This document shows positions 5,543-6,210 of a stretch of DNA of 6,210 nt, piece by piece. The first letter of the stretch is position 1; each line of letters opens with the position of its first letter. A program made the translations under genes and the position numbers. The notes below the pieces were generated by a model. The model was not told the DNA's origin. It did not search any database and saw only the letters and a list, made by a program, of their open reading frames with translations. Origin of the DNA: Accumulibacter sp. (GTDB lineage: Bacteria; Pseudomonadota; Gammaproteobacteria; Burkholderiales; Rhodocyclaceae); NCBI GenBank assembly GCA_031276375.1, contig JAISNE010000227.1, forward strand, positions 1 through 6,210, in the 5' to 3' direction.

Positions 5543-5704
5543 ATGAGCAAGAATAAGTTTTCTCCCGAATTCATCAAGAAATTGCGTGATGAAGATCACA
5601 TCAAGAGCAAGACGCTCGCTGAATTCCATAAAAGAAGACAGATGACCGAAGACAGTCATATTGCGGCGCGTAGCGCCGGTAATCGACTGTCTTCTGTCTT
5701 CTGA
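5543..5704 (+). CDS. Small basic hypothetical protein, C-terminus encoded by a repeat
   Basis: This 53-residue ORF starts at ATG 5543, with AAGGA (5531-5535) seven bases upstream. A longer reading from 5501 starts inside the folded element and has no ribosome site. Residues 1-30 (MSKNKFSPEFIKKLRDEDHI onward) are highly charged and Lys/Arg-rich, with helix-forming composition. From about residue 31 the codons lie in a palindromic repeat (5633-5702), and the stop TGA 5702-5704 sits at the repeat's end. The original gene may therefore have been longer and cut by insertion of the repeat. No family is recognised. No membrane segment or signal peptide is seen. It could be an island-encoded small protein or a fragment. 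Confidence 0.4.
   Translation: MSKNKFSPEFIKKLRDEDHIKSKTLAEFHKRRQMTEDSHIAARSAGNRLSSVF
5633..5702. repeat. 70-nt palindromic element with CTGTCTTC arms
   Basis: The left arm has AGAAGACAG (5633-5641) and GAAGACAGTC (5648-5657). The right arm has GACTGTCTTC (5685-5694) running into CTGTCTTCT (5694-5702). Both pairs are perfect reverse complements, with a 6-base ATGACC bulge only on the left. The centre holds GGCGC-GTA-GCGCC (5665-5677), so the whole unit could fold as one long hairpin. Each arm carries the 8-mer GAAGACAG or its complement twice. This suggests a miniature palindromic repeat; other copies would have to be sought in the genome. Confidence 0.6.
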
Positions 5705-5712
5705 AAACCAAA

Positions 5713-5756
5713 CGGCGGTTCAGCCTGCTCGAACGTTCATTGCCACGAAACCGCCG
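5713..5756. repeat. Inverted repeat, 8-bp stem
   Basis: CGGCGGTT (5713-5720) is the reverse complement of AACCGCCG (5749-5756), with a 28-nt loop that contains the palindrome GAACGTTC. It starts eight bases after the small ORF stop and could end its transcript, although no T-run follows on the plus strand. Confidence 0.35.
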
Positions 5757-5780
5757 GCCCTCTCCTGCCCTGTCGGGTAT

Positions 5781-5802
5781 CCTCCTCCGCAGGCGGGGGA
5801 GG
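5781..5802. repeat. GC-rich hairpin
   Basis: CCTCCTCCG (5781-5789) pairs with CGGGGGAGG (5794-5802) around a CAGG loop, with one G-T wobble. No T-tract follows on the plus strand. A CCCTGACC tandem (about 5810-5826) follows. The function is unknown; it may be part of an interspersed intergenic repeat. Confidence 0.3.
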
Positions 5803-5834
5803 GGAAAGACCCTGACCCCTGACCCCCATAAGCG

Positions 5835-5864
5835 CTAACATATAAAGAATTTTCCTGCTACACT
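5835..5864 (+). promoter_or_regulatory. Candidate transposase promoter near the IS left end
   Basis: TGC-TACACT gives an extended -10 (5856-5864) with CTAACA (5835-5840) 18 bases upstream as a -35 candidate. The sequence becomes AT-rich from about 5828 (CATAAGCGCTAACAT), which may mark the start of the insertion sequence. Its terminal repeat cannot be confirmed because the right end is outside the window. Confidence 0.35.
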
Positions 5865-5894
5865 GATCGCCATTGCGGAGGGAGGAGTGCTGTC

Positions 5895-6210
5895 ATGGAA
5901 GAGGAGTTCGATCAGGAGGATACAGACGGAGAAGGAAGGGGGCTGGAGGGGTAGCCAGTATAGAACAGGACTGGAGCGTGGTGACCGCCCTGCTTCCCGC
6001 GCAATGGGAGCGCAAGGCGGTGGAATTGGGAGCGGTGCGTCGGCTTCGCGGCTTTTCGAGTGTAGAGACCTTGCTGCGCGTCTTGCTGATTCACCTGGCG
6101 GAGGGTTGTTCGTTGCGCGAGACCGTGGTACGTGCGCGGGCGGGCGGTCTGGCCGATGTTTCCGACGTGGCGCTGCTCAAACGCTTGCGCGCGTGCGGGG
6201 CGTGGTTTCA
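5895..6210 (+). CDS. IS4-family transposase, 5' part, start region out of frame (partial)
   Basis: From 5951 an open frame runs off the window. It encodes an N-terminus typical of IS4-type DDE transposases: DWSVVTALLPAQWERKAVEL, GAVRRLRGFSSVETLLRVLL, then GCSLRETVVRARAGGLADVS and DVALLKRLRACGAWF. This part precedes the first catalytic Asp, so activity cannot be judged. The best start, ATG 5895 with AGGAG (5882-5886) eight bases upstream, lies in another frame: it encodes MEEEFDQEDTDGEGRGLEG and stops at TAG 5952-5954. A -1 shift at GGGG (5948-5951) would join the two. Otherwise the only in-frame starts are the GTG codons at 5978 and 5981, without a ribosome site, which would trim conserved residues. 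An inactivating indel or a changed start codon is the simplest explanation. Confidence 0.7.

Noticed and set aside
5912..6094. Minus-strand ORF opposite the transposase start
   Set aside because: It lies opposite the conserved transposase N-terminus and has no supporting features.
3969..6210. A second copy of the tRNA 3' end (attR) in the window
   Set aside because: I searched by eye for CCGCCCACCA and TTCGATCCCAG and found no second copy, so the element's other end is not here.

Overview
The window looks like a high-GC proteobacterial chromosome, probably a betaproteobacterium. The evidence is the gph-trpE gene order, strongly GC-biased third codon positions in those two genes, and a tRNA-Val(CAC) with an encoded CCA. 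I cannot name the species.

Layout. (1) 1-2344, plus strand: a possible tail of an upstream gene overlaps the start of gph (2-phosphoglycolate phosphatase). Gph is followed by trpE (anthranilate synthase component I). The 160 bases between them are not empty. They encode a 27-codon leader peptide with three Trp codons close together, followed by mutually exclusive antiterminator and terminator hairpins, which is a classic trp attenuator. A promoter-like extended -10 element lies inside the end of gph. (2) 2345-2747: where trpG/trpD/trpC would be expected there is a decayed C-terminal fragment of an IS481-type transposase with two frameshifts. (3) 2748-3699, minus strand: a two-gene unit for envelope proteins, made of a secreted Tyr/Pro-rich protein with a paired-Cys C-terminal motif and then a lipoprotein with a glycine-zipper segment. 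(4) 3851-4028, plus strand: a tRNA-Val(CAC) gene with its own consensus-like promoter and an intrinsic terminator. (5) 4062-5431, plus strand: a P4-type tyrosine integrase reading away from the tRNA, preceded by GGGGCAT repeats. This is the usual arrangement at the left end of an island or prophage integrated in a tRNA 3' end. Its last about 26 residues lie in the -1 frame, entered at an A AAA AAA heptamer directly before a TGA. (6) 5432-5894: an unusually structured stretch with a 66-nt three-way-junction candidate, a small basic ORF, a 70-nt palindromic repeat that supplies the end of that ORF, and two more hairpins. (7) 5895-6210: the 5' part of an IS4-type transposase, which runs off the window and is also out of frame with its best ribosome-binding site.

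How it fits together: 1-2344 is core metabolism (glycolate salvage and Trp synthesis controlled by Trp-tRNA supply). The tRNA marks the boundary with an accessory, mobile-element-rich region that continues past the right edge. The points most worth checking are the trpE attenuator, the slippery end of the integrase, and the unexplained 66-nt folded element just downstream of it.
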